Program-made: the position numbers and the translations under genes
Source of the DNA: Actinomycetota bacterium
Lineage (GTDB): Bacteria > Actinomycetota > Acidimicrobiia > IMCC26256 > PALSA-610
Length of the DNA: 46,818 nucleotides
Assembly: GCA_005773635.1 (NCBI GenBank)
Contig: SXHN01000084.1
Location: 1-46,818, forward strand
Reading direction: 5' to 3'
In this document: one piece after another, positions 17,900 to 26,326 of the stretch
Layout: each line of letters opens with the position of its first letter
Position numbering within the stretch: position 1 is the stretch's first letter
The notes under the pieces: generated by a model
What the model was told of the DNA's origin: nothing
The model's database searches: none
What the model saw: only the letters and a program-made list of their open reading frames with translations

Positions 17900-18122
17900 A
17901 TCCGCCAAAGCCTTGATGGCGTATCGACAAGACCAGGTAGTAGGACGGCTCGTCGGAATACGAGCGGGGTCAACAAGCGCAACGATGCGCACGAAGGTCG
18001 TTCTGCGCTCGTTCGATAGGCTTGCATAATGCGCTCCAGCGGACGATCGGCGCTCAGGAGAGCGTCGCAACATCACTGCGGGCGAAGCCTGAACGAGCTG
18101 CTTCGTCTGGGACCATTGCGCG

Positions 18123-18932
18123 TCAGGTGCGCTGTCCGATGCGCATCACAGCGAGGTAGCGACGGCACACACGATCGTCTAAGTGCGTCCGGACTCGTGC
18201 AGCGACTGCGTCGAGAAGCGGCTCGCGAACGCTGGAGTCGAGACATCGGTACATCGAATTGGTGCGAAGGAAGTCGGCCAATCCGGTGCCGTCGAACCAC
18301 TGCTCAGTCGGATACCAAGAGACAATCGTTTCTCCGAATAACCCCAACGGATCGGTGTTTGGTCCCCAGCCCGCATTAGTGCCGCGCACTTCGGCTTCGA
18401 GCGGAGGGTGGCACCAGTTCGGATTGCCCGGCGCAAACTGTTCGTGAAGGTCCTCAGTCATGGCGTACATCTCGGGCTCGCCTTCCTGGCGTACAACCAC
18501 GTGCCCGATGAGTGCCATCCAGCCACCAGGGCGAACGACTCTGTGCGCTTTCGGCCAGCCAACGACCTGATCGACCCAATGCCATGAAGCCGCGGCCACG
18601 AGCGCGTCGAAGCAACGATTCGCGTCGTCCCACTCCTCGAAGGTCGCCTGCTCGAGCTGTACCGAGGCAAAGCTCGACAAGCGTTGTCGAGCCATGTTGA
18701 ACATTGCCGGACCGGGTTCGATGGCCAGCACTGAACAGCCCAGCGCGGCGAGCGCGCCGGTTGCTTGCCCGGTTCCACAGCCGACCTCAACGATCGAAGA
18801 ACGCTGGCCAATCTCAGCGGTAGCGGCGAAGTCAGCGAGAAGTTCGGCTGGGTAGGTCGGTCGCATCCGGTCGTACAGCTCGGGCACTTGGTTGAATACG
18901 GCCCCGAGGTCACGATGATGCCCTTCTGCCAT
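18123..18932 (-). CDS. Class I SAM-dependent methyltransferase
   Basis: A 269-residue protein with a Rossmann-type methyltransferase core. Motif I is SSIVEVGCGTGQATGALAALG, the acidic residue that binds the ribose is in VLAIEPGPAM, and the motif IV region is DALVAAASWHWVD. The family is the generic Methyltransf_11/25 group found in many secondary and lipid pathways; its acceptor is unknown. The ATG at 18932 (MAEGHHRDLGAVFNQV) matches the usual start; the open frame to 19004 adds an arginine-rich, unlikely extension. It lies downstream of the Baeyer-Villiger-type monooxygenase on the same strand, 72 bases away. Confidence 0.82.
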   Translation of the reverse strand: MAEGHHRDLGAVFNQVPELYDRMRPTYPAELLADFAATAEIGQRSSIVEVGCGTGQATGALAALGCSVLAIEPGPAMFNMARQRLSSFASVQLEQATFEEWDDANRCFDALVAAASWHWVDQVVGWPKAHRVVRPGGWMALIGHVVVRQEGEPEMYAMTEDLHEQFAPGNPNWCHPPLEAEVRGTNAGWGPNTDPLGLFGETIVSWYPTEQWFDGTGLADFLRTNSMYRCLDSSVREPLLDAVAARVRTHLDDRVCRRYLAVMRIGQRT

Positions 18933-19004
18933 GCAACCGATTCTGACATGTTTGAGCACCAAGCGCCGTCGGCGTGACCCTCGGCAATCCCCTGCATTCG
19001 TCAA

Positions 19005-20816
19005 TTATCCGCGGAAGTCCAGTCCTTCGAACTTGCCGTTGGTGCGCCACTCTTCGATGTAACGAAAGTATGCGACCGGACCCGCCGGGTAGCCACTTCC
19101 GTTGAAGCGTTCCTTGGGCCCTGCCGGTTTTCCTTCATTGTTGTAGTAGCCGGGAGTGCAATCTGCGTTTCCTAGAAACCCGCCGGTTTCGCCGTTGAAT
19201 TGACTGATCCATGCCATTTCGGCATCCGCGGTCACCTCGACTTCTTCAGCGTCAACGCGCTGCGCGTGGGCGATGATCGCTGCGATGGTTGTGCCAGCCT
19301 CGACGAGATTGTGTGTCACGTTCGAAATGAGATTCGCCGCCTGCGTGAAGCCAACGATAAAGGCGTTCGGAAACCCATGCACATGAATACCGTGCAAGCT
19401 CCGCATGCCGTCGTTCCATGCGCTCGACAACGTGACGGCATCTCTACCTCTTGTCTCGAAACCAGAACGGCGGGCATAGTCGGTGCCGACTTCGAAACCC
19501 GACGCGAAGATGAGGCAATCCAACGCATAATGCTTTCCTCCAACCCACACTCCGGATTCGTCAATTCGTTCGACGCCTCGGCCGTCGGTGTCTATGAGGT
19601 GAACCGTTGGTGAGTTAAATGCATCGAGATACTCGTCGTGGAAACATGGTCGTTTACAGAGTTGGCGATACCAGGGCTTGAGTGCCGCCGCGGTTGTTGG
19701 ATCCTCGACAACCGCATCCACGCGATCACGGATCTCGTTCATCTTGTCGTCGTCGCTATCTTCGAAGGCGCGCATTGCCACTTGGGGGGTGAACTCGGCA
19801 CCTTGGCTCATCGCCGCAACGATGCGATCGCGAATCCGCAGGGCAATGTCGGTCCAGCCGTCTTTGACGAGATCCTTTTCCGCGTAACCACCCGTCTGTA
19901 ACGTCGCAAAATTGGTCAACCACTCCTGTTGCCAGCCGGGTTCGAACGTTGCGAATTCGATCGGATCAATCTCGTGATTATTGCGAATATCGATCGATGA
20001 CGGTGTTCGTTGAAATACGAAAAGCTCGCCAGAATCTCGGCCGAGCGCCGGTATGCATTGCACGGCCGTCGCGCCCGTACCGATAATCCCAACCCGTTTG
20101 TCATGGAGATTCGCAAGCGGTATCCCCGAAGGGTCTCCTCCGGTGTAGGTGTAATCCCATCGACTGGTGTGAAAACAATGGCCCCCGAAGGTCTCAATGC
20201 CGGGAATACCCGGAAGCTTCGGCCTGTGCAGTGGTCCGGTGCCCATGGTCACGAATTTGGCGCGGATTTCGTCGCCACGATCGGTTGTGATAATCCAACG
20301 GTGGAGATCGGGATTCCAGACCAGTGCCGTAACCTCGGTTGAGAACAACGCATTTTCGTAGAGACCAAATTGAGTTGCGATGCGACGAGCATGGCCGAAG
20401 ATCTCGGGCGCATACGTGTATTTCAGAGTCGGCATATGTCCGGTCTCTTCGAGCAACGGCAGGTACACCATCGCAGCGGTGTCACACATTGCTCCTGGAT
20501 AGCGATTCCAATACCAAGCGCCCCCGACATCTCCACCACCCTCGATAATGCGGATGTCGTCGATTCCGGCTTGCTTCAACCGTGCTCCGGTGACAAGCCC
20601 GCCGAAACCTCCACCGATGAGTGCAACGGTCACTTCGTCGAAGCGCGGCTCGCGTTCCTCACGTGCGATATACGGGTCATCGAGAAAGTGCGCGAACCGT
20701 CCGCGGGGCTCTAGGTACTGCTCGTTACCGTCAGGTCGAATCCTTTTGTCACGCTCCGCACGATATTTCGCTCGAAGTGCATCTCGGTCTCGAGGCGTGA
20801 TGTCCATAGCCGTCAT
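19005..20816 (-). CDS. Flavin monooxygenase, Baeyer-Villiger type
   Basis: A 603-residue FAD/NADPH enzyme. It shows the FAD-binding motif LIGGGFGGLVTG, the second Rossmann motif IIGTGATAVQCIP, and between them FGGHCFHTSRW, which fits the Baeyer-Villiger signature F-x-G-x3-H-T-x2-W. Such enzymes convert ketones to esters or lactones in steroid, terpene and alicyclic breakdown. I chose the ATG at 20816 (MTAMDITPRD); a TATTCT box lies exactly 6 bases upstream, as in other apparently leaderless genes of this window. The longer open frame runs back into the neighbouring membrane-protein gene and is rejected. The substrate is unknown. Confidence 0.88.
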   Translation of the reverse strand: MTAMDITPRDRDALRAKYRAERDKRIRPDGNEQYLEPRGRFAHFLDDPYIAREEREPRFDEVTVALIGGGFGGLVTGARLKQAGIDDIRIIEGGGDVGGAWYWNRYPGAMCDTAAMVYLPLLEETGHMPTLKYTYAPEIFGHARRIATQFGLYENALFSTEVTALVWNPDLHRWIITTDRGDEIRAKFVTMGTGPLHRPKLPGIPGIETFGGHCFHTSRWDYTYTGGDPSGIPLANLHDKRVGIIGTGATAVQCIPALGRDSGELFVFQRTPSSIDIRNNHEIDPIEFATFEPGWQQEWLTNFATLQTGGYAEKDLVKDGWTDIALRIRDRIVAAMSQGAEFTPQVAMRAFEDSDDDKMNEIRDRVDAVVEDPTTAAALKPWYRQLCKRPCFHDEYLDAFNSPTVHLIDTDGRGVERIDESGVWVGGKHYALDCLIFASGFEVGTDYARRSGFETRGRDAVTLSSAWNDGMRSLHGIHVHGFPNAFIVGFTQAANLISNVTHNLVEAGTTIAAIIAHAQRVDAEEVEVTADAEMAWISQFNGETGGFLGNADCTPGYYNNEGKPAGPKERFNGSGYPAGPVAYFRYIEEWRTNGKFEGLDFRG

Positions 20817-20851
20817 CAAACCAGAATATGCACTATGTGTGCAAGTTCTTT

Positions 20852-21733
20852 CTATCCGACACGATTCGCAGCAGCGGCGGCATCGCGCCGTTGCACATAG
20901 ACGAGCCGCACCGCGCAGGCATGGCGCACGGCGTCGTCGGCGGTATCCGATATGCCTTCGCGCAGTGAAGGGTCGGTTGCTGACACGACAGAAAAATAGA
21001 AACCGGTAAACGTGCTCAAAAAGCCAACCACCCTGAGGTGCTCCCAACTCAAAATCCAAGTGCGGCCCGGAACTTTGAGAGAGACCAAAATTGTTGGGTC
21101 GTGCAGCGTCCAGGCTTTCACTACTTCAGCGTCAATTGCCAACGCTCCGAGCACTGTAAACACGGTGCCTACGGCCATCGCCACCACCACCGCAACAACC
21201 ATTCGAGACAGCACCGCAATGAGTCGGAGATTGAACGTTTGCTGACTGCTCAACGGACACAACCCTTCGTACTCTTCGAGGCGCACTGACGAGTCGAAGG
21301 GCTGATCAACATCGGCAAGCACGTCGGCTACAGAATGGTCCAGGTCGAATCGCGCCAGCAACTGGAGATCGAGTTGGCGGCGACTCGCGAGAAATATCGC
21401 ACCGAGTCCAACAAACGTCAACAAGATCAGCGCATATGACAAGCTGCGTGCCCGACCAACAGATTGCCAAACTTCGGCTGTGAAGAAAAAGAAGGTGACG
21501 ACGCCGAGCAGCAGCGGCAATGTGCGCGCAAGCGCAGCAGTAGTCGCCGCGAGTGTCCCGATAAGTTCGCGCAGCAGCCAGCGCGCCAGCGTGAACAGAA
21601 TGACCGGAGGCGACCTGCGCCACAACGACGGCTTACTGTGCTGATCGACGAGCATCATTGGCAAGCCGCGTCGAAGGAACCATCGGTCGACTCGTTGTTG
21701 CTCTGAAAGTAGCTTCGCCGTTCCTAATGGCAC
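20852..21733 (-). CDS. Hypothetical multi-span membrane protein
   Basis: A 293-residue protein I do not recognise. It has hydrophobic segments around TLPLLLGVVTFFFFTAEVW, SYALILLTFVGLGAIFLA and MVVAVVVAMAVGTVFTVLGALA, plus a weaker one near SWEHLRVVGFLSTFTGFYF, with a polar stretch of about 50 residues between the second and third. The arginine-rich beginning and end suggest cytoplasmic termini. It lies 35 bases upstream of the monooxygenase on the same strand, but that gene seems to have its own -10 box. No motif gives a function. Confidence 0.6.
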   Translation of the reverse strand: MPLGTAKLLSEQQRVDRWFLRRGLPMMLVDQHSKPSLWRRSPPVILFTLARWLLRELIGTLAATTAALARTLPLLLGVVTFFFFTAEVWQSVGRARSLSYALILLTFVGLGAIFLASRRQLDLQLLARFDLDHSVADVLADVDQPFDSSVRLEEYEGLCPLSSQQTFNLRLIAVLSRMVVAVVVAMAVGTVFTVLGALAIDAEVVKAWTLHDPTILVSLKVPGRTWILSWEHLRVVGFLSTFTGFYFSVVSATDPSLREGISDTADDAVRHACAVRLVYVQRRDAAAAANRVG

Positions 21734-21787
21734 CGTGACATTCTGGCCGATGCTTCGTTACTAGCTGCGGATACCGATCCGTGGGTC

Positions 21788-21813
21788 GTATTTCATCCGA
21801 TCGGATGAAATAC
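21788..21813. promoter_or_regulatory. Perfect 26-bp palindrome, probable operator
   Basis: The 26 bases are perfectly self-complementary around the centre CCGATCGG, with outer arms GTATTTCAT and ATGAAATAC. A second short stem (TTCGG, 8-base gap, CCGAA) follows at about 21818-21835. It lies in the 231-bp gap between a leftward membrane gene and the rightward secretion cassette, where an operator would be expected. A dimeric helix-turn-helix repressor is the most likely partner, but none is visible nearby. Confidence 0.55.
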
Positions 21814-21964
21814 ATCTTTCGGACCTAGTGCCGAAGGTCACCCGATGCCCCAACAACACCGATTCAGGGTGCGCCGCAGTCAAGTTGGGCTTGATTTCGA
21901 CCGACGAATCGAAAACGTTCAGCGCTGTTGCGCTCGACGTACACACCAAAGATCGGGCCAAAAA

Positions 21965-22372
21965 ATGCTATCGCTACCGTCGAAGAAACTTTCCGGCGTT
22001 CTACTCGCCGCTGCCGTGGGTGCGGGCCTCGCTGGCGCTTCGGCAGCCACGCTCGGCGGAATAACCAGCCAAGGTCTGGGTGCTGACGATCAAGTCGTGA
22101 GCACCTGCGATAGTGACGGCATGACGAGCGCCTATACCACTGCGTACAGCGCGACCGCCCAGACCTACCAAGTCACTGTAGTGACCTTTTCTGGTGTCAA
22201 CGCTGCCTGCAATGGAAAATCGGTTTCCCTGACGCTTCGCAATGGCACGACCAGCCTCGGAACGACGACCGCCGCGTCGATCACGGTCGCGGCTTCATCG
22301 TTTTCCATCACGCTGAGCTCGCCAATTGCGGCGACATCAATCAACGGCTTGTCACTGTTGATCACTGGATAG
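21965..22372 (+). CDS. Small exported protein of the SipW-associated cassette
   Basis: A 135-residue protein with a signal peptide: positive MLSLPSKKLSG, hydrophobic VLLAAAVGAGLAGASA, then the probable cleavage before or within ATLGGITSQG. The mature part contains STCDSDGMTSAYTTAYSAT and a beta-rich, Thr/Ser/Ala-rich tail (SLTLRNGTTSLGTTTAAS). Similar small proteins with a C-D-x-D-G-x-T segment occur beside SipW-type signal peptidases in actinobacteria and may form surface fibres or layers, though I know of no proven role. The ATG at 21965 is chosen because the signal peptide begins there. It shares its mature N-terminal motif with the next gene and lies in one operon with it. Confidence 0.68.
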   Translation: MLSLPSKKLSGVLLAAAVGAGLAGASAATLGGITSQGLGADDQVVSTCDSDGMTSAYTTAYSATAQTYQVTVVTFSGVNAACNGKSVSLTLRNGTTSLGTTTAASITVAASSFSITLSSPIAATSINGLSLLITG

Positions 22373-22389
22373 CGCAAAGTACGAATCTG

Positions 22390-23094
22390 ATGGAGTGGAA
22401 ATGCATCGGCGCTATAGGAGTAGCTGTGCTGCTGGGCGCGCCTACTGCGGCCGCTGCGACCAACCTCAACGGCATCACAACGCGCACGTTGCTGTCCCTC
22501 AACTCTGTGGTCGCGGTCGGTGCTCTCACGGTGATCGGCTGCGATAATTTCACCGGGACCAACGGCGCCTCGCTCGGCGGACGCGTTGGCACCACTGCGG
22601 TTGCTTGTTCCGCTATCAGTTGGTCGATCAACACCGGCGCCTGGACGTTGTCTGCAAATCGCGCCCGGTCCGGTACCGCCGTGTCTTCAGTGGTCACGGC
22701 TGGCACCAGCACCGCCAACTCCACCATCGGAGTGACACTCACGGGCGTGAATACTGGATTGAGGTTCGGTGGCCTTGTGAGTTCCCACAACGGCGTGGAT
22801 ACGTACTTGGCGGTCGTAGCCATCAACGGCACACCCGATCGAATCGAGTTGCGCCTCATCAAAGCTGGGGTTTCCTCGGTGATTGCCTCTGTGAACACCA
22901 CGCTGGTGGGCACGAATACTGTGCGAATGACGCGACAGTCAGGGTCTGTCTCGATTGTGCTGAACTCGGTGACGGTGTTGAACGTGACGCTGTCGGCATT
23001 GCAGGTTGCTGATCTGGGTGTGGCGACGCGTGCCGGTCTCTTTGGGGGAAGTACGAGCGTCATGTTCGACAACTTCTTTGCGAGTAACCCATGA
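22390..23094 (+). CDS. Exported beta-rich surface protein
   Basis: A 234-residue protein with a signal peptide (GAIGVAVLLGAPTAAAAT) and no further membrane span. After the likely cleavage it reads TNLNGITTRTLLSLNSVVAV, which parallels ATLGGITSQGLGADDQVV in the gene before it. The rest resembles a beta-sandwich, with GLRFGGLVSSHNGVDTYLAVV, RIELRLIKAG and ending VMFDNFFASNP, as in laminin-G/concanavalin-type folds. It starts 17 bases after the previous stop and overlaps the signal peptidase gene by 4 bases. The function is unknown; export and processing by the adjacent peptidase are inferred from linkage. Confidence 0.62.
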   Translation: MEWKCIGAIGVAVLLGAPTAAAATNLNGITTRTLLSLNSVVAVGALTVIGCDNFTGTNGASLGGRVGTTAVACSAISWSINTGAWTLSANRARSGTAVSSVVTAGTSTANSTIGVTLTGVNTGLRFGGLVSSHNGVDTYLAVVAINGTPDRIELRLIKAGVSSVIASVNTTLVGTNTVRMTRQSGSVSIVLNSVTVLNVTLSALQVADLGVATRAGLFGGSTSVMFDNFFASNP

Positions 23095-23624
23095 AACGAG
23101 ACATCTCGAATTGGAGATCAGCGAAGTACGTGCGGTTCATCGTGCGGACTGCCTTCGCTCTGGTTGTGCTCGCGGTGGTGGGTCTCGTTTGGCCAGCCCG
23201 GCTTGGTGGCTCGAGCACGTTCGTGATGGTTCATGGCAATTCAATGGCACCCGCGTACCGAGACGGTGATCTTGTTATCGCCCGAACCCAGGACCGGTAT
23301 GCGCCAGGCGACGTTGTGCTATTGCGGGTTCGTGCTGTTGCGCCGTCGCCGACCAATCCGCTCGTCGTGCATCGCATCCGCGACATTGACTCCGATGGCA
23401 ACCTCGTCACGCAAGGTGACAATCGCAGCACTGCCGACAACTTCAACGCAACGGTCGACGATGTGTTCGGTGTCACCACGCAACGGATTCCACACGTTGG
23501 GAATCTGATCTGGTGGATGTCGCGCTGGTGGGTGCTGGCTGCGATCGTCGGCGTGTGCTGCGCTCGCTCCGCATCCGATAGGTACGACCGCCAGAACATT
23601 CGGAAAGCAGCAATGAGCACTTGA
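23091..23624 (+). CDS. Signal peptidase I, SipW/ER type (S26B)
   Basis: A 177-residue membrane peptidase. One N-terminal span (FALVVLAVVGLVWPA) is followed by the nucleophile motif VHGNSMAPAYRDGD. The second catalytic residue is a histidine in PLVVHRIRD instead of the lysine of ordinary bacterial enzymes, then GDNRSTADN; this Ser-His arrangement defines the SipW/archaeal/ER branch. A second span near the C terminus (WWVLAAIVGVCC) supports this. Such enzymes process dedicated substrates, and here two exported proteins lie directly upstream with a 4-base overlap. The general signal peptidase is presumably elsewhere in the genome. Confidence 0.85.
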   Translation: MKRDISNWRSAKYVRFIVRTAFALVVLAVVGLVWPARLGGSSTFVMVHGNSMAPAYRDGDLVIARTQDRYAPGDVVLLRVRAVAPSPTNPLVVHRIRDIDSDGNLVTQGDNRSTADNFNATVDDVFGVTTQRIPHVGNLIWWMSRWWVLAAIVGVCCARSASDRYDRQNIRKAAMST

Positions 23625-23651
23625 CTTCAAGTGCACTTGAATGTTTATGGT
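23621..23651 (+). promoter_or_regulatory. MerR-type promoter with palindromic operator
   Basis: A -35 box TTGACT (23621-23626) and a -10 box TATGGT (23646-23651) are 19 bases apart, longer than the usual 17. A perfect 16-bp palindrome, TTCAAGTGCACTTGAA, occupies 23626-23641 in that spacer. A 19-base spacer filled by a CAAGT/ACTTG dyad is the signature of MerR-family activators (compare SoxR sites). The predicted start of transcription coincides with the ATG at 23658. Confidence 0.75.
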
Positions 23652-23657
23652 TCGAAC

Positions 23658-24563
23658 ATGGACCTGAAATACCTCGACTATGAACGCTCGCGCCGCGTTC
23701 CCAACATCGTGGTCGATGGCTCGGCGAATGCGTCGACAGTAGTGACCTTGAGCCATTGGCCGGGGGCCAACGCTCCGGATGGTTTGGCCCGCGACCTCTC
23801 GGCTGAAATGGCTTTTGCCTACCTCGACAACCCAAGTGCCCACGAAGACGCTGGAGTCGTGACGAACAACCACTTCGATCAGGATGGCTTGGTTTCGATA
23901 TTCACTCTGTGCCAGCCAGAGATCGCCATGGCCCACAGGGAGGTCCTCATCGACGTCGCCAGCGCAGGTGATTTTGGCAAGTACAACGAGCGGCGTGCGG
24001 CGCACGCCTCCGTGGTGATCGCACATTGGAGCGACCTTGGATTGGGTTACGAAGAGGCACTACCGCGGCTCATGGATCTTGTGACCGACCCAACGCCATA
24101 TCGCCATATTTGGGAACGCGAAGATGCCAATTTGACCGCTAGCGAAGCCGCAATAGTTCGTGGGTCCATCGTGATCACCGAAATGCCCGAAATTGATCTT
24201 GCCATTGTCGAGATCAGCGACGACGAGCCACTTACTGGAGGTCATCGCTTTGCGCACGAGACGTTCTGCGGATTGCATCCGATGGCATTGCACAATGCGA
24301 CCGACCGGTTTCGCATTCTTGTGATCGCGGGCAATCACTACACCTATACGGACAGATATGAAACGTGGGTCCAATTCCAATCACGCCCAACCCTTGCTCG
24401 GCGCAACATGGCAGCGCTGGCCCAACGACTGAACCAACTCGAATCCGGGGAGTGGACGGCGGGCAGTCCCGATGAGCTCGTGCCGACCATGACCCACACT
24501 CGCGAATCGCAACTGCAACGGCAACAAGTCGTCGATGAACTTGTTGCCTACCTGCAGTCCTGA
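23658..24563 (+). CDS. Hypothetical protein (possibly DUF6687-like), MerR-promoter controlled
   Basis: A 301-residue soluble protein. The opening NIVVDGSANASTVVTLSHWPG and the acidic/histidine stretch VTNNHFDQDGLVSIF recall a family I tentatively associate with DUF6687, whose function is not established; this name is from memory and needs a search. Other conserved-looking parts are GGHRFAHETFCGLHPMALHN and LARRNMAALAQRLNQLE. The ATG at 23658 lies 6 bases after the TATGGT box, so the mRNA is probably leaderless. The MerR-type promoter suggests induction by a redox-active or electrophilic compound or a metal. No MerR gene lies in the window. Confidence 0.6.
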   Translation: MDLKYLDYERSRRVPNIVVDGSANASTVVTLSHWPGANAPDGLARDLSAEMAFAYLDNPSAHEDAGVVTNNHFDQDGLVSIFTLCQPEIAMAHREVLIDVASAGDFGKYNERRAAHASVVIAHWSDLGLGYEEALPRLMDLVTDPTPYRHIWEREDANLTASEAAIVRGSIVITEMPEIDLAIVEISDDEPLTGGHRFAHETFCGLHPMALHNATDRFRILVIAGNHYTYTDRYETWVQFQSRPTLARRNMAALAQRLNQLESGEWTAGSPDELVPTMTHTRESQLQRQQVVDELVAYLQS

Positions 24564-24659
24564 AACTGACTACCCTTCAAGCGCTTCCTGATCGTGGGCT
24601 GTTGCGACGGATGATGAATTCACAACAACGCGGCTCCGCTTGTGCGCGATGCTGTGGAC

Positions 24660-25463
24660 ATGCTCACGGCGCAGCAACGCATCGACTTTGAGAGAGATGG
24701 GATCGTACGGATTTCAGGTGCGTTTTCTGGCGTAGCAGCCGAACGAATGCAGGCAGTGGTATGGAGGGAGCTCGCGCGGCGCTACGCAGTGGACCGTGAC
24801 ATTCCAACAACATGGCCGCGATCTGCGGCGACCGGCCTAAAATCGTCGAAGAAGCATCGCGAGTTTGACGCGATTTTGTCGCAGAAGCTAAGTGAATCGT
24901 TGGATGTTCTCTTCGGAAGTGGCGAGTGGACACGCCCGAAGGCTTGGGGGAACGTATTGGTCACGTTTCGCGACGCCGACGTATGGACGGTTCCGCACCG
25001 AGTGTGGCATTCAGACTTTCCCCCGACGTTGTGCGCTGAGAAACTCGACGTCGTGAAAGTTTGGTCGCTTATTTCGCACATAGAGCCGAGCGGCGGCGGG
25101 ACACCGCACATTGCGGGTTCTCATCGGCTCTTCGCTCGCTGGCTTGCGAATAATCCTGAGCGCGACTACAAACGCGCGAAGTTCGGATTCCTCAAATCCC
25201 ATCCATGGCTACGTGAGCTCAGTAGCGACTCCCCGTCGCACGAACGCACTACTCGCTTGATGAGGGAAAGTGATATCGATGGGCTGCCGGCACGGGTGGT
25301 CGAAACGATTGGGCAACCTGGAGATGTCTGGATTACGCATCCTTGGGTGTTTCACTCGATCGCATGCAACGCGCGCGACGAGCCTCGGATGCAGCGAAGC
25401 ACTGCAGTCTGGCGTCGATCAGCGCGCAGTGCTGATCCTGGCGGCATTGAAGGTGGGGACTAG
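24660..25463 (+). CDS. Phytanoyl-CoA dioxygenase family (PhyH) protein
   Basis: A protein of about 267 residues resembling the Fe(II)/2-oxoglutarate PhyH oxygenases. The start LTAQQRIDFERDGIVRISGAF is typical (an acidic D-G segment ahead of a helix), the metal motif H-x-D is in RVWHSDFPP, the distal histidine is in HPWVFHSIACN, and SGGGTPHIAGSHRLF matches the family's conserved G-S-H loop. These enzymes hydroxylate small lipophilic molecules. I chose the ATG at 24660; a GTG at 24642 is an alternative. The next gene starts at the base after its stop, so the two form an operon. Confidence 0.75.
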   Translation: MLTAQQRIDFERDGIVRISGAFSGVAAERMQAVVWRELARRYAVDRDIPTTWPRSAATGLKSSKKHREFDAILSQKLSESLDVLFGSGEWTRPKAWGNVLVTFRDADVWTVPHRVWHSDFPPTLCAEKLDVVKVWSLISHIEPSGGGTPHIAGSHRLFARWLANNPERDYKRAKFGFLKSHPWLRELSSDSPSHERTTRLMRESDIDGLPARVVETIGQPGDVWITHPWVFHSIACNARDEPRMQRSTAVWRRSARSADPGGIEGGD

Positions 25464-25991
25464 GTGCGCCCTTCAGCCATTAAACGATACGTTGGACGGG
25501 TGACAGCCACGCCGCCGGATCTCGAAAGTTTCGTCGCTGCCTTCGCTCAAGGTTGGGCGCTCGACCGCGGCCCCGAGGCGTTCATTGAGTTCTTCGAAGC
25601 GCGTTGGATCGATCCTGAGGTCGTACTACGACAGCCGCTGCTTCCCACAGAGACTGGTCATGACGGGTTTCGGCGATTCGCACGGCAAGCATTTGCCCTC
25701 CTGCCAGACTTACATATTGAAGTCACTGAGTGGCATCCGCACGCCGACGGAGTCAGCATTTCGCTCGCATACACGGCGACGCTGGGCACGACGCCGATCT
25801 CTACGAGCGGCACCGACGTGATTCGGCTTCGTAATAATCGGATCGTGCGACGCGACGCGACCTTGCGCTTGGCCCCATTATTCCGTGCCGCAGCCCGCGA
25901 CCGCACTGCCGCGCTACACCTTGCGAAATGGTTGCTCAATATCGGGCGCGGCCACGTCCGTGTCGCACGTCAGTGGGCAGCACGAGGCTAA
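25464..25991 (+). CDS. NTF2-like (SnoaL-type) protein
   Basis: A protein of up to 175 residues with an NTF2-like/SnoaL fold: the N-terminal helix LESFVAAFAQGWALDRGPEAF is followed by DPEVVLRQPLLPTETGHDGFR and strand pairs such as HADGVSISLAYTATLG and DVIRLRNNRIVRRDA. This fold holds isomerases, cyclases and many proteins of unknown reaction. It begins with a GTG directly after the stop of the PhyH gene, or with a GTG at 25500, and so is probably translated together with it. The pair may act on one substrate. Confidence 0.65.
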   Translation: MRPSAIKRYVGRVTATPPDLESFVAAFAQGWALDRGPEAFIEFFEARWIDPEVVLRQPLLPTETGHDGFRRFARQAFALLPDLHIEVTEWHPHADGVSISLAYTATLGTTPISTSGTDVIRLRNNRIVRRDATLRLAPLFRAAARDRTAALHLAKWLLNIGRGHVRVARQWAARG

Positions 25992-26168
25992 CTCCCGGAT
26001 CAGCGACTCCACGCAGAATGCGGCGGGACAGATCCACCACCGACTCAATCTTGATCGCAACGGCTCAGGAACCGGTACGCGCGAACGCGCTGCAACCAGT
26101 GATTTGCAAATCTGTAATACGTTGCGAGTCTGGCCATGTGGGTCCCCCGACATATCACAAGGAGTGCA

Positions 26169-26326
26169 ATGAAGTGCCCCATCGACAGCGCGCAGTTACA
26201 GATGAGCGAGCGCCAAGGAATCGAAATCGACTTCACGATGACGACCGCGGCTACGGGTTCGGGAGTTCATCAAAGAAGAAGAAAAGGGGCGGTTTTCTCG
26301 GCGAGTTATTCGAGTTTGGCGACTGA
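26169..26326 (+). pseudogene. zf-TFIIB domain gene with internal deletion and frameshift
   Basis: The gene starts with a good AAGGAG site and MKCPIDSAQLQMSERQGIEI, the first half of a zf-TFIIB zinc ribbon. Intact members continue with a second C-x-x-C and a W-L-D-R-G-E-L segment. Here those bases are missing. The sequence passes in another frame straight into HDDDRGYGFGSSSKKKKRG followed by GFLGELFEFGD and a stop at 26326, which is the normal acidic/lysine-rich tail of these proteins. The start frame instead runs on to 26363. I infer a deletion of the middle of the gene that also shifted the frame. Confidence 0.65.

Noticed and set aside
20817-21059. N-terminal extension of the monooxygenase to 21059
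   Set aside because: It runs in another frame through the neighbouring membrane gene, is Arg/Cys-rich, and the family starts near MDITPRD.
21814-21964. Possible cyclic-di-GMP or other riboswitch in the leader of the secretion cassette
   Set aside because: There are short stems, but I could not match any known aptamer consensus.
22362-23072. Minus-strand open frame of 236 codons opposite the exported protein
   Set aside because: The plus-strand frame has a signal peptide, operon spacing and a coupled peptidase gene; the antisense frame has none of these.
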